Positions 49,130-58,678 of a stretch of 64,000 nucleotides of DNA are shown here, one piece after another. Made by a program: the position numbers and the translations under genes. The stretch spans positions 29,738,001 through 29,802,000 of the forward strand of contig AP031354.1 in assembly GCA_037833965.1 (NCBI GenBank). Reading direction: 5' to 3'. The notes under the pieces were generated by a model. It was not told the DNA's origin. It ran no database searches and was given only the letters and a program-made list of their open reading frames with translations. The stretch's first letter is position 1. Each line of letters begins with the position of its first letter. This DNA comes from Marchantia polymorpha subsp. ruderalis. Lineage: Eukaryota > Streptophyta > Marchantiopsida > Marchantiales > Marchantiaceae.

Positions 49130-49789
49130 CGTCCCCTCGGGCTCCCCGTTCACAAACTGCCAATTCGATGCTGCTCTCTGACAGGCCTTCGCTTCTTTCT
49201 CTACATCGAGTCCAGAATTACGGACCTCGCTGCTACTCGCTTCCACGCCTCCTCCTCAGCTCCACCAGACTGGAAGCAAATGCATGGAGCCTGGCCTGCC
49301 TGGCCTTGGATCAACAGGATTTGGAGGAAGCTCGAGCCTCAGCTGAAGAGAATGCTCGCTCAGAACAGAGACAGTCAGTTGGCAGCAGACCGGGATGACC
49401 GGGATCTCTGGGATCAGTCAGTCAATTCGTTGCATCTTCGCTTGCGAGACCTCTCCCTCAGATGACGACGATGGTTGTCGGCTCGTGGATGGATAGGAAA
49501 GCAGATAATCCTTCGGTCGTGACTTGTCTGCTCCTTCCTGCTCCTTCCTTCTCCTCGTTTGCTGCTGCGTGCACTCGTGTCCCCAGTCGCATCTGCCCTG
49601 CTCTTCCTTCCACATTACTCCCCGACACCTCAGGACATCAAGCTATCCCATCGACTATTACATGAATGAATGAAAGTGAAGTGGTATGATGGGCTAATTC
49701 CACTAGAAAATACTATTACTGTTGTGTTTGATATGATATATCATTTTATTTCAAATTGCATGAGTATAAAAAAAAAAATCAATTCTCCG
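49130..49789. other. UROS upstream region
   Basis: Presumed promoter and leader of UROS up to about 49.67 kb. AT-rich DNA leading into the copia element follows. Confidence 0.5.
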
Positions 49790-50017
49790 GAGTTATTTTT
49801 CATATGAATTACATATATTTTTACAATTTGTTATTAGTTGAATTGCTCTGGATATAAATATACCCCCAATGTTTTTACTCGAACATGTATTCAATTGTAA
49901 GTAAATCTTCTCATGTGTTTCAGTCGTGTAAGTAGTACTTGATTGTGAACCATATTATATGAATATCTCTTGTATTTTTACTTGGCTTCAATGATTTCTC
50001 GTTTTATGTTTGAGTAT

Positions 50018-50030
50018 TGGTATCGGAGCC
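50018..50030 (+). other. Retrotransposon primer binding site
   Basis: TGGTATCGGAGCC differs by one base from the common plant copia site TGGTATCAGAGCC, complementary to the 3' end of initiator methionine tRNA. It directly follows the 5' LTR remnant. Confidence 0.8.
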
Positions 50031-50486
50031 GGTTACAATTCGGACTTTGTGTCTCAGCGTGTTTTATGATAGTGGTTTCAGGTTTCTTTTTTCTTTTTCA
50101 GTTTGGAGACTAAGGTTTACAAGTTTTGATTCGGAGTTTGAAATCATTTAGGTTTTAATCTTGTGAGAGAGTTATGAGTTATGACACTGGTTTTTTCTTC
50201 GTTGAGGAAACAACTGACTCCATTGTGACAGAAGTTTTCTGACTGTGATAGTTTGTCGACGATTTTTTGATCAATGATGACAGTTTGACGCTTTTTGAAG
50301 TCGACTCACTTTTTTTCGGACAAATTTTGATTAGTGACGATTTTGAATTTGTGACATTCTTGATCTTTCTGTTACGTTTTTTAAAGTTTGATAAGTTACT
50401 TACCTGTGGCTCGTGTGTTTGAGAGACTATCGGAGCAATGTTGTGTGGCAGATTTGATGTGTAGTCTGAAGTCGAAGAGAATATAA

Positions 50487-51333
50487 GGCATGGAGATTCA
50501 TAGTGATCTTGAACAGAAGAGGCTATGGTTGAGTCAAATCAAGTATGTTACTCATATACTTGACAAGTACAACATGCTCGATCCAAAAGGACTATGGACC
50601 CCTTTGGCAACACATTTCAAACTCTCCACAGCTGAATGTCATGTGTTCCCTATGAACAAGCTGTAGGTAGTCTCATGTATTTGATGGTGTGCACTAGGCC
50701 GGACATTGCTTTTGCGATGGGCAAGGTGAGCATGTACATGTCGAATCCATCAAAGGTTCATTAGGAAGCAATGAAATGGATTATGAGATATTTGAAGAGT
50801 ACTTTGGATTATAGCTTATTGTTTTATGGTCTATTAAATAATGTCAAATCCTTGTTTGGTTACGTTGATGCTGAGTACTAACAGGATCTAAATAAAAGAA
50901 AATTTACAACTAGTTATGTGTTTACACTTGGCGATGAAAGTATTAGTTGGAAGTCTACCTTGCAGAACTGTGTGGCTCAGTCAACAACGGAAGCTGAATA
51001 TGTAGTAGAAGCAGAAGCGGCAAAGGAAGCTATTTGATTGGATAAGCTTATCATGGAAATAGGATTAAAGTAGGGCGTGGTTAATTTTCATTGTGATAGC
51101 CAGAGTGCTTTACATTTGGCTGCAAAACAGGTCATGGATAGCAAAGTGAAGCATATCGACATCATGTACCATTTTATCAGACAAACAATGTTTGATAAAA
51201 CGACTGAGCTAGTCAAGATCGACGGTAAAGTCAATCTAGCTGATGCTTTGATCAAAGTTATTACTTTGGAGAATTTCAAGCGACACTGTGCTACCATGCA
51301 GGTTGTGCATGGGAGCACATGTAGAATTTGTTA
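50487..51333 (+). pseudogene. Ty1/copia reverse transcriptase/RNase H remnant
   Basis: Copia motifs are readable: LWLSQIKYV, TPLATHFKLS, AVGSLMYLMVCTRPDIA, AMKWIMRYLKSTL, SWKSTLQNCVAQSTTEAEY (RNase H region), FHCDSQSALHL, KHIDIMYHFIR and LADALIK. In-frame stops lie at 50762-50764, 50879-50881, 51035-51037 and 51071-51073, and the frame also shifts upstream near 50640-50660. The stop at 51035 and the one at 50762 fall where copia proteins normally have Trp, so they fit G-to-A change. Confidence 0.9.
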
Positions 51334-51915
51334 GCATAGTAACTTCAGTTATGTGTTAAAAATATTTACTCTATCTTGTGATGGCTAAGGTTTAGCTCTA
51401 GTTAACTCTTGTGTAAAGAGAGAGCTTCTTTTAAGTTTCTTTGTAGAACTTTCCGCGGAGTAATTATATAAACCACAAGATTTTTGATACTTCTACGCAA
51501 GCAAGTTTTCTATTTAACTCTTTATGTTATTACTCTATCATGTTATTGTCTCGGTCTAAATCTAGTTAGCTTTCATGTAAAGAGTGGTTTTGTCTTAGGT
51601 TTCTGTTTAGAATTTTCCGCTGAGTAATAATATAGGTTGCAGAAGTTACTGTTTCCTTAACACGGTTAAGAAGTAACTCCAGGTTATAGTTATTTATACC
51701 TAGGTGTGTCGCTGGTTTTGGATATAAATATATTCCCAAAGCTTCTACTTGGGTATGCATTTAGTATTCAGTTGTACTTAAATATTGTTGTGTGTTTCAA
51801 CCGTGGACGTAGCTCTTGAGGGTGAACCATATTATATGAATTTCTCTTGTGAATGAACTTGAACTATGTCTATGAACTTGGCGTGAATTATTCATTATTT
51901 TACGTTTGAGATTAC
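51330..51915 (+). repeat. Copia 3' LTR with internal duplication
   Basis: Begins TGTTAGCATAG after the pol remnant. Two diverged copies of a roughly 115-bp segment lie inside at about 51368-51482 and 51530-51646; both run from tactctat through gtaaagag and cttccgc/tttccgc to taatatag-like sequence. The terminal part from about 51712 matches the 5' LTR remnant. Confidence 0.65.
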
Positions 51916-53690
51916 TCTAGTATTAGATAACTTTCTTACTATACATCAGCAATCATCTACAAAAACTGTTATTTTTTTTCTTAAAACAATTTTTTTTGTA
52001 CAACAAAGAATCTATCATGATGTACTTTAACCATAACATTAACTTAAGATACAGAGAATATAAGCAAAATATTTGTCAATGCCAACTTCATAATATGATA
52101 TTTTGCTCTCAACATATTTTATGTGAATTTTATTTTGACAATATGAACATAGTGCGTTAAAACTCATATATAAAAAAAATTACAATTTTAATATTTTATG
52201 GAATAATAATTTGTGCCATCATATATTTGAATTCAAATTTTATATGAAATTTTATTCTTTTAAATTCATTTTTATTTCAATATATAATTATTATTTTATT
52301 ATCTATAATTAATGTTGATATAAGTTTCAAATGTAATATACATGTGAGTGTAAAAATTATTATTGTCATATTTCTAAAATTTTGAATATTTTTTAAATTG
52401 CTTTTATTTAAACTAGATAATACATTTTACTTTTTTATAACAAAATACATCAAATTAGTATATTATATGATTTTTCCAATAATTTTTTCTAAATATGTTA
52501 GATATTCTATGCATGTTGCAAAAACATGATTATTTCATTTATTGATGCTTTAAATTATATTTTGTAGCTTTGAAGTATTTCAAATTTGTTTGTTTGAAAT
52601 TAAGAAAATTGTGTGTTCAAAATTTTAACCAAACGGATGTCTTAAATATTTGATCATTTATTATTTCAAATATTAATTATTTCAATTCATCTTCAGTCTA
52701 GTATTGTTAAAAAAATTCAATTATTTTATAATGATAAATTTTTTAGTGGATGTATCAATATTTTCAGCATATGGTATCTTTATTTTGCTATATATATGTA
52801 TATATATGCAAAAACTTTTATGCTTTACTTTGAGATAAAGTGTTTAGTTTTGTTAACACACAAGTCTGTGTTTTGATACTAAATTATTTACTAAATGTTC
52901 AATTTTATCTATTTATGTTATATTTATATGATAAAAAACACTCAAATAAAATTGAATCATTGACTTTAATCATTTTCATTCAATTAATCAAATCTCTAAT
53001 TTTTTTTTACTATCAAACCATATCAATTTTTTGATTATAACATAATATAGAATGGAGAGTGAGTATATATATATATATATCCATAACTTCAAATCTAAAA
53101 TTTGTTCTAATCATTTGTTAAAATTGTAACTGAAATTAATTATAGATTTTCTGTGTCTTGATTTATAAATTCATAGATTTGTGATAAAAAATGTATACAT
53201 AATTTTAAATAAAATCATAAATAACATATGATATTTCAAATATTTCCAAAACTAATATGTTAAAACTAATATTATTTCTGAATTATTCTGATAGATATTT
53301 TAAATGTATTGTAAATCTTTTGCATGTGAATGTAAAATTCTGTTTTTTTTAATTGCAGTTATATAAAAAAAATTAAATGTAAAAGGTTTATTAATAAAAA
53401 AATGTATAAAGAAAAATATTAAATCATTTATATTGTATGTTTATCAATATAACTAAAAGTATTAGATAAATATTTCATTCATGATGCCAAAAAATGAGTA
53501 TATTATTTTTTCATGTTTGAATATATTTTTTTAAATTGAAGTATACCAAAAAAAGTTTTAAAAGTAATTCAAATTTATATTAAAATAATTTTAAACAAAA
53601 TCATAAGAAAATTTATCATTTAATTGTAATATTAAATATCTAATTTATTCTAAATTTTATATATTTATTAAAAATTAATTATTTTATAAA
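51916..53690. other. Extremely AT-rich DNA
   Basis: A+T is estimated by eye at about 80%. It contains a TA run at about 53063-53081. No frame beyond 64 codons and no motif; likely decayed repeats. Confidence 0.6.
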
Positions 53691-54480
53691 AAAATATGAA
53701 TTATAATAATAATGTTGTAGTTCACCCGCACTTGGACTCGGAAATAATCAAAAGTGAAAAGATTGACGATAATGCCGTTGGTTCACTTCAAAAACGTCGA
53801 CTACAAAAATTCATCCTCCAACTCAGACATTCCACTCTAGGTTTTTCATCCCCTCCTGCCTATACAAAAAGCACCCAGAAAAAAACTCCACTCAACATTC
53901 CCCATTCATTCAACGCTAAATGTAGCATATTATGAACTAGTATTAGTAACGGTGGTGGAATACATGATTAGAAGGCAACGGGTTTTAGACAATGGGGAGT
54001 AAGATGCATAAGATAGGATTTCACAATAATCTTGTTGTATTTAATCACGGAATGGTGTATTAATGTTATGGTGGCAGCTCGTCACATGAACTGAAATAGC
54101 ATTTTCACACTTTTAATGAAAATTTCCTTAATTCAATATCTTCTTGTTTAAAGCGTAATATCAAAATTACATGCCACAACTAAACTCAACCATGTTCTAA
54201 GCGGTGATATATCCACAATCCAATTTACCTGTATCCAAAATTACAGGCTTCGTATCCTGCAAATTTATTTTCCATGGGATATTTCTTTCAACGCTTGAGG
54301 TGCAAAGTCGATTGTGTAAGGGTTTTTTGGGAAACCTTTCAATGTACTGCATTCATTCAATCAATTGTAACCTGCTTGACTAGATATTTCACACTATTGA
54401 TTGATGCTCCAACCTAGGTCATTTGCAGCTTGTCATTTTATAACGATGTGAGATATGTAAGGTTTTATAGGTATGATTTT
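53691..54480. other. Island of average composition in AT-rich DNA
   Basis: An open plus frame of 79 codons (53696-53935) has no domain. A TATA-like motif (about 53860-53868) is followed by average-composition DNA, so a solo LTR is possible, but I find no partner copy. Confidence 0.3.
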
Positions 54481-56686
54481 TTAATTTGCTATATATATCT
54501 AAATTTACACATTATTATATAAATAGAAATACACGTTTTGATTTAAGATCAAGATTTTATGATTTTCAAAAATCATAATCTATGTTTTATTATCAATTTT
54601 ATATTAATAAAATATTTTATTGCTATTATTACAGCTTTAATCAAATTTCAAGAGAAATGCATGAACATATTCATAACATAGCTAAGAAAACAACTTACAA
54701 AATTTAAATTTAAATTTTTTTGCAACTAGATAGTTAATTAAATATTAAAAATCCAAATAAAAATTTTAATTCTTCATTTAATTCATATATAAGTAGTAAA
54801 TATTATTCTTAAAATAACTTGTAACTATAATGTGGTATACCATATTTTGATTAAGTGCTTTTGAATTAATATTCAATTATTATAAAAAAAAAGTTATTCC
54901 AAAAAATCTGAATCAATATAGACATATATTTTCAAATCTTAGTGAATGTCCATTAACTCAATCAATTATTAGTTACATTCATATAAACTAAGAATAATTC
55001 ACATGTTTTTGAAAATTTTAAAGATGTAAATTATAACATGACTTCATATAGAAAACCTTTTGTATATATAATTTGATAAAATTTTCTTAAATGTCTGATT
55101 ATAAAAAAAAAATTGAATTAAAAAAAATAAATTGAAACATTATCACTTTCATTGCATATGCAATAATTTAAGTGAAAATACAGATACATATTAACAAAAT
55201 ATGCGTAGCATTTTTTTCCATAATCATCTCTTATCTTATTTACAATAGTTAAAGATTTCTGAATTTCATTCAATTTTATCCCCTACATCTACTTATTATG
55301 GCATAAACTTATGTAGGTGTGTAACTTTTCGCGCCAACTTTCAAAAACATACCTTGCTTTGTACTGCAGTGTGAAATTCACATCCAAATGAGGTGCAAAC
55401 CACATTGTAATAAAAAAGTGTTTGAAAATTATCAAATAACAGATTTTACGTATAAAATAATAATCTTGAGTGTGATTCCACCCTTCAATGCAATGCATTC
55501 GGACTTAGCACTTGCAGCGTCTTTTGGAAGTGACATGTGATTAAGAAGTAAAGCTTCTCAATAGACTGCTAATTCGTGTCATTACTTGGCTCTCCGAGTT
55601 GTTTCTGTCCTTGTGGAATCGGATTTTTATCATTATGTTCCAATTCGGTAATTATATGTTATTACAATATGTCCAAAGATTCTTGATTAGTTTAATTTTT
55701 CCATGTCTATTATATTTTTTGGACAAACACAAAAAAAAAACCAACAATAACTTTTCAAACCCTTGATTTATGAACCGTTTTTTGACATAAGACTACTCTT
55801 CATTTTGTGAAGCTCACATGATAGCAGTTTGTCAGAAATACTCATCTGTTTTAATTTAATACTAAAGATAAAGAGTACAAAGTCGAGAAGTGTGGGTACT
55901 CATTTATACGAAGTTTTAGCAACAATTTGGTTGAAATCATTTTGGAAAAAATTTGCATCTACAAACAAAAATATTAATATTTTTCAATGAAACCCATCAT
56001 CTCTTAAATTAAATTATCCAAGCTAAAGAGCATTATTTATTTTACAAATGATCACAAGATATTGTGTAATGAAATTACAAACGTTTCATAAATTTAAAAA
56101 GTTTGATACATACTCAAAATTATTCAACAATAAAATACATAAATTTATTGTATTAAAATTTCAATAATTATTGCATTTTAAATTCAATAATCATTTGCAA
56201 TCGTATAAAAATAAGATATTTAGCAAAAATTTCTTTTCAAAATCTGATTTATATATACAGAATATATGTAGAATGATTTATTAAATATATTTATATATCA
56301 AATAAACAAAATATTTTTGTAAAATATTTTGTAAAAAACTATGTATTAATTTTTATACATCTTTTATCTACTGATCTATTGATATTAGATTCATAATATA
56401 CATAATAATAAATATATTTTAAATTGATTTTTAAATAATAAACAATAAGACCATCATTCACCATCATCATCTATTAATAAATAATTTTTGTTTTTTATCT
56501 TATTGATATTAAGTGAAACCTTTCATTAAAATAAAAATCAATGAATCTATATATTCCCTAATTAAAGTAGTCATGAAATAAAAAACAAGTTGATTATTAA
56601 ATTTACAAAATTTCAAAAAATTGTATGATTTTTTTTTTAAAGTATGTAAAAATAATAACATAATAATGTTTAATTATGAATAATAT
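54481..56686. other. Extremely AT-rich DNA
   Basis: Similar to 51916-53690, with one slightly less AT-rich patch (about 55280-55640). No gene or motif seen. Confidence 0.55.
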
Positions 56687-56797
56687 GTTGTGCGACTCAG
56701 TATCGCCATGCATCATACATCGCTGACATGCTCTACTCACAACTCACACATACATACACAAGGAACGAGAGTGTACACACACAAAGGTATCACAACT
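56687..56797 (-). repeat. LTR-start repeat, copy 2 (truncated)
   Basis: 111 bp matching 57077-57187 with about five substitutions, offset exactly 390 bp. In minus orientation it starts TGTGATACC. It breaks off at AT-rich DNA at its far end. Confidence 0.9.
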
Positions 56798-57184
56798 AAA
56801 AAGTGTCGAAACACAAATACACCAAGAGTCGAGCCAAACCCATGACTCGCAAGTAGAATAAGGGTCGAAGCTATAAGGATCAACCCCGACGCGAAAGGCT
56901 CAACTCGAAGAACTGACAGTTCTTCGAGTTCGCCTCCTATAAAATCCGAGCCCGTCAACGTCCCAACGTGCATGGCGGTCCCAACGTGTACCGCGTCCCA
57001 ACGTGTATCTACCCTCAAACTCAAATCTAACGTCTAACCTCAAATCAAAACACCAACATCTCGAGCCATGACAGCTGTCGTGCGACTCAGTATCGCCATG
57101 CATCATACATCGATGACATGCTCTACTCACAACTCACACACACATACACAAGGAACGAGAGTGTCCACACACAGAGGTATCACA
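56795..57184 (-). repeat. Putative 3' LTR of the PHD-bearing retroelement
   Basis: In minus orientation it begins TGTGATACC at 57184, directly after a purine tract (AGAGGGGCGAG) that serves as a polypurine tract, downstream of the integrase/PHD frame. The same start recurs 390 bp later, suggesting an LTR of about 390 bp followed by a truncated second LTR. The expected terminal CA is not clear. The unique part contains a perfect 14-bp inverted repeat with a one-base loop at 56902-56930. Confidence 0.5.
56902..56930. repeat. Perfect 14-bp inverted repeat, 1-base loop
   Basis: Arms 56902-56915 and 56917-56930 are exactly complementary around a single A, within the putative LTR. Confidence 0.92.
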
Positions 57185-57187
57185 ACT
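57077..57187 (-). repeat. LTR-start repeat, copy 1
   Basis: 111-bp direct repeat of 56687-56797; see the putative LTR entry. Confidence 0.9.
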
Positions 57188-57340
57188 CGCCCCTCTAGCT
57201 GGCGGTCAGGTCCCTCTGACTCCCAGGTAGTCCTATCTACAACTACATGCTATGCACCTTCGTGGGTGCGCAAACCAGTAGGTCGGGTGCTATGTCGCCC
57301 CATCGTTAGTCGCTTATCTGCAATTCATAACATGTGAAGA

Positions 57341-57870
57341 TCAAGTCATATACCCTATGAAGTATATTCGAGGACAAACCCACCGTCTAGTAGGAACAAC
57401 ATCGATAGGTGGAGTCAAGCACAACATGTGACATCCCCTAGAACACCTATCACACACCAACATATGGGCCGTCTGATTAGTTGACCCACATAACATGCAC
57501 CTCAAGCCGGCACGTACAATCGCCAAGCTTGGGTCCATAGTACCATCCACGTTTGGGAGGTGGCATGGCGCACAGTTGCGCACATGATCCTTCCAAACGA
57601 CACCGTCACGATCCTCCAACATGAGAACTCCAAAGGGTAACACCTTTCGCACTCGCAAAATAGTGCGTCCTGCCGTCACATCCAACGTAGTCGGTGCAGT
57701 CTGCTGTAAATAGACGTAGTCTCCCACACAGAACCTACGAATCGATGGTCGATAACCTCCTCCTCGAATAGTTGCATACCGCAACGTATCCCTGTGCTGC
57801 AACCTCCGGGCTGACTCTCACTCAGGTTTACCTCTGATGGCTTTGTGGTAGCGCATCATGGTTCTAGAAG
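57341..57870 (-). pseudogene. Retroelement integrase C-terminus fused to a PHD-like zinc finger
   Basis: Read from 57870 downwards: MMRYHKAIRGKPE, an in-frame TGA (57818-57820), then an integrase C-terminal beta domain starting at FCVGDYVYL and running through RKVLPFGVLML to DGVVWKDHV. A linker follows, then a Cys/His cluster: CMLC, eleven residues, CDRC, then CHMLC, then RRWVCP. The order C2-C2-H-C-W-C is that of a PHD finger. The last expected Cys after WVCP is replaced (PRI), and the frame ends soon after at 57341. Everything upstream of the integrase tail is missing, apparently because a Ty3/gypsy element lies next to it. PHD fingers usually read histone H3 tails; a targeting role here is inference. 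Confidence 0.7.
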
Positions 57871-57892
57871 ACTAAGATTCATACTCTCACTC

Positions 57893-58655
57893 ATGTCCCA
57901 AACACCTTCTCTTACAAACTCTCATGTATCACTCCAACTCACACACAACTCTCCTCACATCACCCTCTTCACATAAATGCAAACACACGTCGATACTCCA
58001 AGATACTCAAAAACTTCACTCCTTCATTACTGAAACAAGTCCTCACACATGACTCTCCAAACTTGCTTGAGAGGTGCTACTCTACCTCTCTATTTATACT
58101 ACTTGAGAAGTTACCATAGTAACATGTGGTAATTTCTCCTAACTTACTTTTACCTAGGTAAGTTTGACTAACCTTCTCTACGTGGCAACATGCCATTGGC
58201 CTACCTAAACCTTCTAGAAGCTTCTGGAATCCAAGGTTGAGGTGGCGACATGCCATTTGAAGCTTTTAAACTTCTACAAGTTTCCTAGCCACTAAGTCAA
58301 CATTAGACTTAGTCTAGCCAATCATCTTTCATACATTTAGTCAAACCAATCAAATCCAAGCTTCTAGTCAAATATCTAATCCCTTGGAATCTAGAACTTT
58401 TGTATAAGACAAAATAGAAGTGCTCACTCCTTGTAAAGGACAAAATAGAAGTGCTCACTCCATTCTTCTAGAACTCCGCTAATTATTCCGCCAACTATAG
58501 ACATTGTAGCTAAACTTAGTCATGACTAGATAAACTTAGTTATAACTAACTAGTTTAGTCATAACTAGCTAGTCTTAGCTATGCCTTGGCTAATCATCCT
58601 TATTCCCTTGACCACTTCTAAGACTTAGTACATATGTGCAACACCCGGTCTTACA
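57893..58655 (-). repeat. 3' LTR of the Ty3/gypsy element
   Basis: In minus orientation it begins TGTAAGACCGGGTGTTGC at 58655, right after the polypurine tract. The other border is uncertain (57860-57893; TGTCCC in plus orientation is one possible end). It contains a TATAAATA box at about 58093-58100 and a duplicated 24-bp unit (gacaaaatagaagtgctcac) at about 58408-58431 and 58439-58461. Confidence 0.75.
58090..58100 (-). promoter_or_regulatory. TATA box in gypsy LTR
   Basis: Minus strand AGTATAAATAG, a good plant TATA box, about 560 bp into the LTR. Transcription from this 3' copy would run toward lower coordinates, into the PHD fragment. Confidence 0.6.
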
Positions 58656-58668
58656 TTTACCCCCGGAC
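58656..58668 (-). other. Polypurine tract of the gypsy element
   Basis: Minus strand GTCCGGGGGTAAA, directly abutting the LTR start TGTAAGAC and 10 bp after the gag-pol stop codon. Confidence 0.75.
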
Positions 58669-58678
58669 TAAGATTTCA

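Larger units (their letters stand above)
49790..51915 (+). mobile_element. Ty1/copia LTR retrotransposon, internally deleted and decayed
   Basis: Order on the plus strand: a 5' LTR remnant ending about 50016 that matches the 3' end of the downstream LTR (ggatataaata, then gaaccatattatatgaat); a primer binding site at 50018-50030 (TGGTATCGGAGCC, close to the initiator-Met tRNA type); about 450 bp of spacer; the end of the RT and the RNase H region (about 50487-51330); and a 3' LTR at about 51330-51915. Gag, protease, integrase and most of RT are missing. LTR borders are approximate. Confidence 0.85.

Noticed and set aside
56687..57187. Direct repeats considered as a CRISPR-like or satellite array
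   Set aside because: Only two copies, 390 bp apart, next to a polypurine tract in a plant retroelement; LTR structure explains them.
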